This document shows, one piece after another, positions 16,097 through 24,211 of a stretch of DNA of 64,000 nt (position 1 is its first letter; each line of letters opens with the position of its first letter). The stretch comes from Bradyrhizobium sp. RD5-C2. GTDB taxonomy: Bacteria; Pseudomonadota; Alphaproteobacteria; Rhizobiales; Xanthobacteraceae. Under the pieces are notes generated by a model. It searched no databases, was not told where the DNA came from, and saw only the letters and a list, made by a program, of their open reading frames with translations. Location: NCBI RefSeq assembly GCF_019972155.1, contig NZ_BOVL01000019.1:287818-351817 (forward strand). Direction: 5' to 3'. The position numbers were made by a program, and so were the translations under genes.

Positions 16097-16929
16097 CCAC
16101 CCGTATCGACGCACGTTTCGCCGAGCTGAAGCAGCAGGGCCGCTCCGCCTTCGTCACCTTCGTGATGGCCGGCGACCCCGACGCAAAAACCTCGCTCGAC
16201 ATCCTCAAGGCGCTGCCGAAGGCCGGCGCCGACGTCATCGAGATCGGCATGCCGTTCACCGATCCGATGGCCGATGGCCCGTCGATCCAGGCCGCCGGTT
16301 TGCGCGCGCTCAAGGGCGGCATGACGCTGCGCAAGACGCTGGCGATGGTCCGCGACTTCCGCAAGGACGACAACGCGACGCCGATCGTGCTGATGGGCTA
16401 CTACAATCCGATCTATATCTACGGCGTCGAGAGCTTCCTCGCCGATGCCAAGGCCGCCGGCGTCGATGGCCTGATCATCGTCGATTTGCCGCCGGAGGAA
16501 GACACCGAGCTCTGCATCCCCGCGCTGAAGGCCGGTTTGAATTTCATTCGCCTCGCGACGCCGACCACCGACGACAAGCGTCTGCCGGCGGTGCTCGCGA
16601 ACACCTCGGGCTTTGTCTATTACGTCTCGATCACCGGCATCACCGGCGCTGCGACGGCCGATTCGAACGCGGTTGCGGAAGCTGTCGCCCGCATCAAGCG
16701 CCACACCAAGCTGCCGGTCTGCGTCGGCTTCGGCATCCGCACCCCGGAAACGGCGCGCGCGATCGCCGAGAACGCCAACGGCGCCGTGGTCGGCACCGCG
16801 ATCGTCGATGTGGTGCGGGCCAATCTCGATGCCGAGGGCCGCGCGACGCCGAAGACCGTGAGCGCGGTGGCGGATCTGGTGTCCGCGCTGGCGCAGGGGG
16901 TCCGGGGCGCCAAACAGGCCGCTGAATAA
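16093..16929 (+). CDS. trpA: tryptophan synthase alpha chain
   Basis: This 278-aa TIM-barrel lyase splits indole-3-glycerol phosphate. The catalytic Glu lies in VIEIGMPFTDPMADGP and the catalytic Asp in GLIIVDLPPEE. It starts with GTG, overlapping the trpB stop. The phosphate-binding region VCVGFGIRTPETA is intact. Confidence 0.97.
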   Translation: MTTRIDARFAELKQQGRSAFVTFVMAGDPDAKTSLDILKALPKAGADVIEIGMPFTDPMADGPSIQAAGLRALKGGMTLRKTLAMVRDFRKDDNATPIVLMGYYNPIYIYGVESFLADAKAAGVDGLIIVDLPPEEDTELCIPALKAGLNFIRLATPTTDDKRLPAVLANTSGFVYYVSITGITGAATADSNAVAEAVARIKRHTKLPVCVGFGIRTPETARAIAENANGAVVGTAIVDVVRANLDAEGRATPKTVSAVADLVSALAQGVRGAKQAAE

Positions 16930-17034
16930 GCCACATTTTGCGGCAACAAGGCCGCCAACGGCGGCTTGCCGGGTTCGCCCGGCCTGCCATATATCCAGCT
17001 GGTGCTGGGACCGACCCGCATTTCGGAGCGAACC

Positions 17035-17976
17035 ATGAACTGGCTCACCAACGTCGTCCGGCCGAAGATCCGCAACATCCTGCGGCGCGAGACGCCGGAA
17101 AACCTCTGGATCAAGTGCCCGGATTCCGGGCAGCTGGTGTTCTACAAGGACGTCGAGGCCAACCAGTTCGTCATCCCCGGCTCGAACTACCACATGCGCA
17201 TGGGCGCGGTGGCGCGGCTGAAGTCGATCTTCGACAACGAGACCTGGTTCGATGTCGCGCTGCCTGAGGTAACGGCTGATCCGCTGAAATTCCGCGACGA
17301 GCGCAAATATGTCGACAAGATCAGGGATGCGCGGGCCAAGACCGGCCTGAACGACGCGGTCAAGGTCGGCTACGGCAAGTTAGAGGGCACCGGCGTCGTG
17401 GTCGCGGTGCAGGATTTCGATTTCATGGGCGGCTCGCTCGGCATGGCCGCCGGTGAAGCGATCGTGCGCGGGCTCGAACTCGCGGTCGAGAAGAAGTCGC
17501 CCTTCATCGTGTTCGCCGCATCCGGCGGCGCGCGGATGCAGGAAGGCATCCTGTCGCTGATGCAGATGCCGCGCACCACGGTCGGCGTGCAGATGCTGCG
17601 CGAGGCGAAGCAGCCCTATATCGTGGTGCTGACCAATCCGACCACCGGCGGCGTCACCGCCTCCTATGCGATGCTCGGCGACGTCCAGATTGCCGAACCC
17701 GGTGCGCTGATCGGCTTTGCCGGCGCGCGCGTGATCGAGCAGACCATCCGCGAGAAGCTGCCGGAAGGTTTCCAGCGCGCCGAATATCTGCGTGAGCACG
17801 GCATGGTCGACATGGTCGTGCACCGCCATGAGATGAAGGCCACGCTGGCGCGGCTGTGCCGCCTGCTGACCAGGGCACCGGCGCCTGAAACCGCGTCCAA
17901 GCCCACGGTCGCCGTCACCGAACCGGCCCAGATCGTCACGGCCCCGGAGACGGTGCCGGCCGCGCCGCACGCGTGA
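17035..17976 (+). CDS. accD: acetyl-CoA carboxylase carboxyltransferase subunit beta, lacking the zinc-ribbon cysteines
   Basis: This 313-aa subunit works with AccA to carboxylate acetyl-CoA. The crotonase-like core is intact (FMGGSLGMAAGEAIVRG, FAASGGARMQEG, NPTTGGVTASYAMLGD). The N-terminal region that in E. coli holds a four-cysteine zinc finger has only Cys28 (LWIKCPDSGQ), and the second CxxC position reads IPGS. A Pro/Thr/Val-rich tail closes the protein. Its stop overlaps folC by GTGA. I recall the same loss in other rhizobial AccD sequences. Confidence 0.95.
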   Translation: MNWLTNVVRPKIRNILRRETPENLWIKCPDSGQLVFYKDVEANQFVIPGSNYHMRMGAVARLKSIFDNETWFDVALPEVTADPLKFRDERKYVDKIRDARAKTGLNDAVKVGYGKLEGTGVVVAVQDFDFMGGSLGMAAGEAIVRGLELAVEKKSPFIVFAASGGARMQEGILSLMQMPRTTVGVQMLREAKQPYIVVLTNPTTGGVTASYAMLGDVQIAEPGALIGFAGARVIEQTIREKLPEGFQRAEYLREHGMVDMVVHRHEMKATLARLCRLLTRAPAPETASKPTVAVTEPAQIVTAPETVPAAPHA

Positions 17977-19316
17977 CCGCAAGCGCCGCCCCATCGCAAC
18001 CCTCGTTCGAGGCGTTGATCGCGCGGATATCGGCGCTGCATCCGAAGCGCATCGATCTCAGCCTCGATCGCATGCGCGGCCTGATGGAGCGGCTCGATCA
18101 CCCCGAGCGCAAGCTGCCGCCGGTGATCCATGTCGCCGGCACCAACGGCAAGGGCTCGACGATCGCCTATCTGCGCGCGATCCTCGAAGCCGCCGGCCTG
18201 CGCGTGCACGTCTTCACCTCGCCCTATCTGGTGCGGCTCAACGAATGCTACCGGCTGGGTGCGACCGGCGGCGGCAAGCTCGTCGGTGACGACGAGCTGC
18301 GCACGACGTTCGAGCATTGCGAGCGCGTCAACGCCGGCCATCCCATCACCATCTTCGAGATGGAGACGGCAGTGGCGTTCTGCCTGTTCGCAAAGCATCC
18401 GGCCGACGTCGCGCTGCTCGAGGTCGGCCTCGGCGGCCGGCTCGATTCGACCAATGTGGTCGAGACGCCGCTCGCTTCGGTGATTACGCCGGTCAGCATG
18501 GACCACATGGAATTCCTCGGCGATACCTTGACTTTGATCGCCGGCGAGAAGGCCGCGATCATCAAGCGCAAGGTGCCAGTGGTGTGCGGCGAGCAGGCGC
18601 CGGACGCGATGGCCGTGATCGAGGCGGAGGCGAACCGCATGCGCGCGCCGCTGCATGCGGCCGGCCAGCAATGGCATGTCGGCGTCGAGCGCGGCCGGCT
18701 GGTCTATCAGGACGAGCGCGGCTTGATGGATCTCGCCGCGCCAAGACTGTTCGGCCGGCACCAGTTCGACAATGCGGGCCTCGCGATCGCGACCTTGCGT
18801 GCGATCGACACCTTCAAGCTCAACATCGCAGCCTTCGAGGCCGGCATCGTCAATGCGGAATGGCCGGCGCGGATGCAGCGGCTGGTTTCCGGCGCGCTGG
18901 TCTGCCAGGGACCGCAGGGCTCCGAGGTCTGGCTCGATGGCGGGCACAATGCCGAGGGCGGCCGCGTTGCGGCGGCGGCGCTCGGCGATCTCGAGGAGCG
19001 GGTGTCGCGACCGCTGGTCGTTATCGCAGGCATGATGGCCAACAAGGATGCCAACGCCTTCCTCGCCAATTTCGCCGGACTGACGCGCCACATCATCGCG
19101 GTCCCGGTGCCCGGCCGCGACAACGGCATGGCGCCGGACAAGCTCGCCGATGCCGCGCGTGCGCTCGGCATGCGCGTCGAGATCGCATCCGGCGTCGACG
19201 CCGCGCTGCAACGGCTTGCCACGCTGGCCTATGAGGTGCCGCCGCGCATCCTGATCACGGGCTCGCTGTACCTCGCCGGCCCGGTGCTTGCGGCCAACGG
19301 CACGCCTCCTGCATAA
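17973..19316 (+). CDS. folC: bifunctional folylpolyglutamate synthase/dihydrofolate synthase
   Basis: This 447-aa Mur-ligase-like enzyme adds glutamate to dihydropteroate and folates. The ATP loop is HVAGTNGKGSTIAYL (about residues 53-67), followed by FTSPYLVRLNE, the conserved omega region. MDHMEFLGDTL and DGGHNAEGG mark the central and C-terminal domains. It starts with GTG overlapping accD, the usual accD-folC pairing. Confidence 0.96.
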   Translation: MTASAAPSQPSFEALIARISALHPKRIDLSLDRMRGLMERLDHPERKLPPVIHVAGTNGKGSTIAYLRAILEAAGLRVHVFTSPYLVRLNECYRLGATGGGKLVGDDELRTTFEHCERVNAGHPITIFEMETAVAFCLFAKHPADVALLEVGLGGRLDSTNVVETPLASVITPVSMDHMEFLGDTLTLIAGEKAAIIKRKVPVVCGEQAPDAMAVIEAEANRMRAPLHAAGQQWHVGVERGRLVYQDERGLMDLAAPRLFGRHQFDNAGLAIATLRAIDTFKLNIAAFEAGIVNAEWPARMQRLVSGALVCQGPQGSEVWLDGGHNAEGGRVAAAALGDLEERVSRPLVVIAGMMANKDANAFLANFAGLTRHIIAVPVPGRDNGMAPDKLADAARALGMRVEIASGVDAALQRLATLAYEVPPRILITGSLYLAGPVLAANGTPPA

Positions 19317-19364
19317 CAGCGCTTGCGTCCCGGATGTGGTGCGCATCAGGAAGGACGAGACACC

Positions 19365-20105
19365 ATGCGTTTTGCTGCGATCGCCGACATCCACGGCAAC
19401 CATCTCGCGCTTCAAGCCGTGCTCTCGGACATCCGTGCGCAGGGCGTTTCCGACATCGTCGATCTCGGCGACATGGTGAGCGGGCCGCTCGACGCGCGGC
19501 CGACCATCGACATGCTGATGGCGCTCGATGCGGTCCGTCTGCTCGGCAATCACGACCGCTATCTGATCGACCGCCCGCACGACAAAATGGGCTCCTGGGA
19601 GCGGCTGACCTACACCCAGCTCGAGCCGCGGCATCTCGACTGGCTGCGCACACTGCCCGCGAATGCGGTCTATCGCGACGATGTGTTCCTCTGTCACGCC
19701 ACGCCGCAGGACGACGAGACCTATTGGCTCGAAACCGTGCTGCCGAGCGGTGAAGTCTGCATGTCGACGCTGGAATCGATCGAGGCGAGGGCGGCCGGCG
19801 TGACGCAATCGCTGCTTCTCTGCGCACACACCCATACCGCGCGCGCGGTGCGGCTTCGCGATGGCCGGCTGATCGTCAATCCCGGCAGCGTCGGCTCGCC
19901 CGGCTATCGCGCCGGCAAGCCGCATCCGCATGTCGTGGAGGCCGGTTCGCCGGATGCGCGCTACGCGATCCTTGAAAAGGTTGATGGCGACTGGGACGTC
20001 ACCTTCCGCCACATCCCCTACGATCACGCCGCGATGGCAGCGCTGGCGCGGCAGCACGGCCAGGCCGAGCTCGCGTCAGCGCTGGCGACCGGATGGATCA
20101 GGTAG
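19365..20105 (+). CDS. YfcE/MJ0936-like metallophosphoesterase
   Basis: This 246-aa calcineurin-fold phosphoesterase has its metal ligands in order: ADIHGN (D and H), DLGDMVSGP, GNHDRY, CHATP, and AHTHTAR. NPGSVGSPG follows, typical of the YfcE branch. Substrate cannot be told from sequence; family members hydrolyse phosphodiesters in vitro. The start follows AAGGACGAG. It lies downstream of folC on the same strand after a 48-bp gap. Confidence 0.85.
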   Translation: MRFAAIADIHGNHLALQAVLSDIRAQGVSDIVDLGDMVSGPLDARPTIDMLMALDAVRLLGNHDRYLIDRPHDKMGSWERLTYTQLEPRHLDWLRTLPANAVYRDDVFLCHATPQDDETYWLETVLPSGEVCMSTLESIEARAAGVTQSLLLCAHTHTARAVRLRDGRLIVNPGSVGSPGYRAGKPHPHVVEAGSPDARYAILEKVDGDWDVTFRHIPYDHAAMAALARQHGQAELASALATGWIR

Positions 20106-20128
20106 TCTGCCTGCGTGCAACCTTCGTC

Positions 20129-20213
20129 ACACGCGGGCTTGACCCGCGTGTCCATCAATCTTCGCACGAACCTCTTTCCAAAGCGGATGGATGGCCGGGT
20201 CAAGCCCGGCCAT
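20129..20213. repeat. twin-hairpin intergenic repeat
   Basis: Two similar hairpins stand in tandem. ACACGCGGG-CTTGA-CCCGCGTGT lies at 20129-20151, and ATGGCCGGG-TCAAG-CCCGGCCAT at 20191-20213. Both loops read TTGA or its complement TCAA around GC-rich arms, the form of a common Bradyrhizobium dispersed repeat. It lies between convergent genes. Confidence 0.6.
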
Positions 20214-20236
20214 GACGCGCCAGAATCAATCGGCTC

Positions 20237-20270
20237 ACACAAAACAAAACGGCCGGCATGACGCCGGCCG
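20237..20270 (-). terminator. trxA intrinsic terminator
   Basis: CGGCCGGC (20250-20257) and GCCGGCCG (20263-20270) form an 8-bp stem. On the minus strand it is followed by TTTTGTTTTGTG. It lies 30 bp beyond the trxA stop. Confidence 0.88.
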
Positions 20271-20299
20271 CTTCGCAAAATCAGCTAATTCGAATTGGA

Positions 20300-20620
20300 T
20301 CAGACCGCAGCGGTGATCCACTGCTGCAGCTTGGCCTTCGGCGCGGCGCCGACCTGACGGGACGCCATCTCGCCGCCCTTGAAGATCATCAGGGTCGGGA
20401 TCGACATCACGCCGTACTTCGACGCGGTCTTCGGGCTCTCGTCGACGTTGAGCTTCACGATCTTGACCTTGTCGCCCATCGCGCCGGAAATCTCATCGAG
20501 AGCGGGCGCGATCATGCGGCAGGGTCCGCACCATTCGGCCCAGAAGTCGACGACCACCGGCCCGGTCGCCTTGAGCACTTCGGCTTCGAAATCGGCGTCA
20601 GAAACCTTGCCAACGGCCAT
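20300..20620 (-). CDS. trxA: thioredoxin
   Basis: This 106-aa thioredoxin has the active site WAEWCGPCRM (WCGPC) and the cis-Pro loop MSIPTLMIFKGG. Start MAVGKVSDADF was chosen because the in-frame upstream extension is not thioredoxin-like and the length then equals the usual 105-108. It lies just downstream of addA on the same strand, a gene order I recall from other rhizobia. Confidence 0.96.
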   Translation of the reverse strand: MAVGKVSDADFEAEVLKATGPVVVDFWAEWCGPCRMIAPALDEISGAMGDKVKIVKLNVDESPKTASKYGVMSIPTLMIFKGGEMASRQVGAAPKAKLQQWITAAV

Positions 20621-20734
20621 GTGAGTACCTCGTTCAGTTGAGACAAAAGGGCGGTTGAGAATCGCGCCCGGGAGCATGGGGCAAACGTATGAATGCCCCC
20701 TTGCCGGGTCAAGCTCGCTCACGCCGACATGACC

Positions 20735-23700
20735 TTATGCCAGCCCGGCGTCCAGCGCGGAGGCCGAAATCTCCATCATTTCAGGGGTTTCGGTCCAGAG
20801 CAGGGCGGCGTGGATGATCCTTTGGGGATAAAGCTTGGCCAGTACCGCACGATAAAGCGCGAGCTGCCGGATATAGCCCTTGGGAGCCTCGGCGGCGGTC
20901 TTTGGCGGGGCGTGGTTGGTCTTGAAATCGACGATCAGGACCTCGTTCGGCGTCACCACCAGCCGGTCGATCTGGCCCGAGACCAGCACCTTCGGCTGGC
21001 CCGGCCGCTCCAGCCGGCCCACGATCGAGACCTCGGCACGGCTGCCGGGGGCAAACACCGGCGCGAAGCGCAGATCGACGGTCAGGGCGACCACTTGCCG
21101 AGCCAGCGCCGCCCGCTCGTCCTCGCTCCAGCCGTCGGCGTTACGAGCTAGGTAGCCGAGCGCCGCGCCGAGCCGTCGTTCCACCGCGACATCGGGCAGC
21201 GATTGCAACAGCCGGTGCACCAGCGTGCCGCGTTGCAGGGCGCGGGCGCGCAGCAGCACCGATTCGCCCGTGCGTATCGGATGGCTGTCGCCTTCAGCCG
21301 GATCGGACGGGCGCAGCACGCCGGCGGCGGAGGCTTCAGGTGCGGCCGCGGTCCGCAGCCAGGACGGCAGCGCGATCGGTGCCGTGGCCGTTGACGCCGC
21401 AGTGCCGGTGAGATCGGCAACGTCGTCGGGCCGCGAATAGCGCGTCACCTTGCCGGCCGGCGTCTCGAGCTCTTCGAGCTTGAGCCCGGAATTGGCGAGC
21501 CCCTTGGTGATCAGATCGTACCAGCAGGATTTCCGCACCGTGTTCATGTTGCCGGGCATGCAGCCGCCGACGATCAGCCGGTCGGCCGCCCGTGTCATGG
21601 CGACATAGAGCAGGCGGCGATATTCGTCCTCGGTATCGCCGAGCATCGCCTTGCGCGCGTCGGCGACATTGGGCGGATCCTCGGCCTTCTTGCCGGCCCA
21701 CACCACGACGCCGGGCGCGTTCGGTGCGGCGTTGCCCTGCGGCAGATGGACCAGCCGCAGCCGCTGCGTGTCCGACGGCGAGGTCGTGGTGTCGACTAGG
21801 AACACCACCGACGCCTCGAGGCCCTTGGCGCCGTGCACGGTCATGACGCGGACCTCGTCGCGCGAAATCTCCATGTCGCGCTTCACCTCGGTGTCGGCGG
21901 CACGCAGCCAGGCGATGAAACCCTGCAGCGAGGCCGGCGCCTTGCGCTCATAGCCGAGCGCGAGTTCGAGGAATTCGTCGAGCGCGTCATTGGCCTCGTG
22001 GCCGAGCCGGCGCAGGATGCGCGCCCGTCCGCCGTCGCCGCCGAGCAGCCAGGCGTAGAACGCGAACGGCGTCTCCTCGCAGAAGCGGCGCTCGCATTGT
22101 ACGAGGCGGCGCAGCGCGGCCGAGAATCGCTCTTCGGTCGGCGCCTGCGCGGCCAGCGCCTCGCGCAGCGCACCGCGACGCTGATACGTCAGTTTGAACA
22201 GATCGTCGTCGTCGAGGCCGAACAGCGGGCTCTTCAGCGCCACCGCGAGCGCGAGATCGTCCTGCGGCAGCAGCAGCGCGTCGGCGAGGTTCATCAGGTC
22301 GATGATCGCGATGTGCTCGGTCAGCTTCAGCCGGTCGGCGCCGGCGACCGGAATGTTGGCGTGCTTCAGCGCCTGGATCACCGCGTCGAAGGCGTTGCCG
22401 CGCCGCCGCACCAGGATCAGCATGTCGCCATAGCGCAATGGCCGTCGTCCGCCTTCGCTGCCGGTCATGGTGCCGCTCTCGACCAGGCGCCTGATCTCGG
22501 CCTGGATGCGCCGCGCGAGCTTCACCTCCGGGCTGGTTACCGAGACGCCGTCGAACGGCGCGCGCCAGCCTTCGATGTCCTGGCGGTCGTCGGCCACCGC
22601 GAGATCCCAGAGCTCGATCAGGCTGGGGCCGGCGTCAGTCATCGCATTGTGGATCGGATAGCCGTTCTCGACGGCATGGATGCTGCGGAAGATCTCCTGC
22701 TCGCGGAACACATGGTCGACCGAATGCAGGATCACCGGCCCCGAGCGGAACGAATAGGTGAAGGACACCGGATCGAATTTCAGCCCGGCCTCCTCGAACC
22801 GCCGCTTCAGCTCGCGCCGCCGCAGGTCGAATTCGCGCGGCGCGGCGCCCTGGAACGAGAAGATCGACTGCTTCTCGTCGCCGACCGCGAACACCGTGCG
22901 CACCAGGCCGTCGCGCGCGCCGGCGCCGGAGGTGAACTCCGAGATGATGTGCGCGACGATGTCCCATTGCCGCGGGCTGGTGTCCTGCGCCTCGTCGATC
23001 AGCACGTGATCGACGCCACGGTCGAGCTTGTAATGCACCCAGCCCGAGGAGACGCGGTCGAGCATCGCCAGCGTCTTGTCGATCAGGTCGTCGTAGTCGA
23101 GCAGGCCGCGCTCCAGCTTTTCGCGGCGATAGTGCGCGGCCGCCGCGGTCGCGATGTGGATCAGCGCCTCGGTGCGGTCGCGCGCGACCGCGGCGCGGCG
23201 GCGCTCGATCAGGGGGCCGAGCCGGTCGACCTCCGCCTCGAACCGGTGGCCCGCGACGGCATTCTTCTTGATGAAGTTGTTGGTGACCACAGACGCGCGC
23301 GGCGCGCGGTCATCGGTCAGGAAGACGCCGAGATATTCCTCAACCTGGGCCGCCCCGGTGAAGGTCAGCGCGCTCCGCAGCCGCTCGGCCTGCTTCTGGT
23401 CCGCCTTGCTGCTGGTGTCGAGGAGCGTCGCCATCTCTTTCCAGCTCGAGCGCGGCAGGTTCGGCCCGTCGACGATCTCACGCTCGACATCCTCGATGCG
23501 AATATCGGCGGAGACGCCCAGCGCCGCCGACATCTGCGCGGCGGCGGCTGCGGCGTTGCCGGCGGCATCGGTCCAGGCCATGAAATGGTCGCGGCTCAGG
23601 CAAGCCTCGCGGACCACTTCCTTGAAGGTGACGTCGGCGGCGTTTGCCATCGCCGTCCGCAGCGCGCGACCGATCGGACTGTCGGGAATCCGCGACGCCT

Positions 23701-24211
23701 CGAGGAACACCGCGAGATTGGCGCGCTCCATCATCTCGTTCTGGTCGCGGTCGTCCAGCACGGCGAAGCGCGCCGGCACGTTGGCCTCGAACGGAAACTG
23801 TTGCAGCAGGCGGGTGCACAGCGCGTGGATGGTCTGCACCTTCAAACCGCCTGGTGTCTCCAGCGCGCAAGCAAACAGCTTGCGCGCCTCGCGCCGCAGC
23901 GAGGCGGATGGATGTGCGATGCCGGCCTCGCGGATCGCGGTATCGAGTGCGGTGTCGTCGAGCGTGACCCAATGGCCGAGCGTCGTGAACACGCGTTCGG
24001 CCATGTTTGCGGCGGCGGCCTTGGTGAAGGTGATGCAGAGGATCTTCTCCGGCGGCACGCCGGACAGCAAAAGGCGGATCACGCGTTGCACCAGCACATG
24101 GGTCTTGCCGGAGCCGGCATTCGCCGACACGAAGGTCGACGCCTTCGGATCGGACGCGCGCGCCTGCGCGTCGCGCACCGCTGGCGGGATCGGGCGGGGC
24201 GCCTTCACCAT
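20735..24211 (-). CDS. addA: double-strand break repair helicase-nuclease AddA
   Basis: This 1158-aa UvrD-like helicase has a C-terminal RecB-type nuclease. The Walker A loop is SANAGSGKTHVLVQR (about 29-43), motif II is VLIDEAQDTSPRQWD, and the nuclease core is VLIVDFKTNHAPP near residue 1110. With AddB it processes DNA ends for RecA loading. The chosen ATG at 24211 overlaps the end of addB by 7 nt; a start 33 nt further up would sit inside addB. Confidence 0.95.
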   Translation of the reverse strand: MVKAPRPIPPAVRDAQARASDPKASTFVSANAGSGKTHVLVQRVIRLLLSGVPPEKILCITFTKAAAANMAERVFTTLGHWVTLDDTALDTAIREAGIAHPSASLRREARKLFACALETPGGLKVQTIHALCTRLLQQFPFEANVPARFAVLDDRDQNEMMERANLAVFLEASRIPDSPIGRALRTAMANAADVTFKEVVREACLSRDHFMAWTDAAGNAAAAAAQMSAALGVSADIRIEDVEREIVDGPNLPRSSWKEMATLLDTSSKADQKQAERLRSALTFTGAAQVEEYLGVFLTDDRAPRASVVTNNFIKKNAVAGHRFEAEVDRLGPLIERRRAAVARDRTEALIHIATAAAAHYRREKLERGLLDYDDLIDKTLAMLDRVSSGWVHYKLDRGVDHVLIDEAQDTSPRQWDIVAHIISEFTSGAGARDGLVRTVFAVGDEKQSIFSFQGAAPREFDLRRRELKRRFEEAGLKFDPVSFTYSFRSGPVILHSVDHVFREQEIFRSIHAVENGYPIHNAMTDAGPSLIELWDLAVADDRQDIEGWRAPFDGVSVTSPEVKLARRIQAEIRRLVESGTMTGSEGGRRPLRYGDMLILVRRRGNAFDAVIQALKHANIPVAGADRLKLTEHIAIIDLMNLADALLLPQDDLALAVALKSPLFGLDDDDLFKLTYQRRGALREALAAQAPTEERFSAALRRLVQCERRFCEETPFAFYAWLLGGDGGRARILRRLGHEANDALDEFLELALGYERKAPASLQGFIAWLRAADTEVKRDMEISRDEVRVMTVHGAKGLEASVVFLVDTTTSPSDTQRLRLVHLPQGNAAPNAPGVVVWAGKKAEDPPNVADARKAMLGDTEDEYRRLLYVAMTRAADRLIVGGCMPGNMNTVRKSCWYDLITKGLANSGLKLEELETPAGKVTRYSRPDDVADLTGTAASTATAPIALPSWLRTAAAPEASAAGVLRPSDPAEGDSHPIRTGESVLLRARALQRGTLVHRLLQSLPDVAVERRLGAALGYLARNADGWSEDERAALARQVVALTVDLRFAPVFAPGSRAEVSIVGRLERPGQPKVLVSGQIDRLVVTPNEVLIVDFKTNHAPPKTAAEAPKGYIRQLALYRAVLAKLYPQRIIHAALLWTETPEMMEISASALDAGLA

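Noticed and set aside
17664..20057. 797-aa minus-strand frame opposite accD-folC and the phosphoesterase
   Set aside because: Three conserved genes occupy the other strand, and the translated frame has no recognisable motif.
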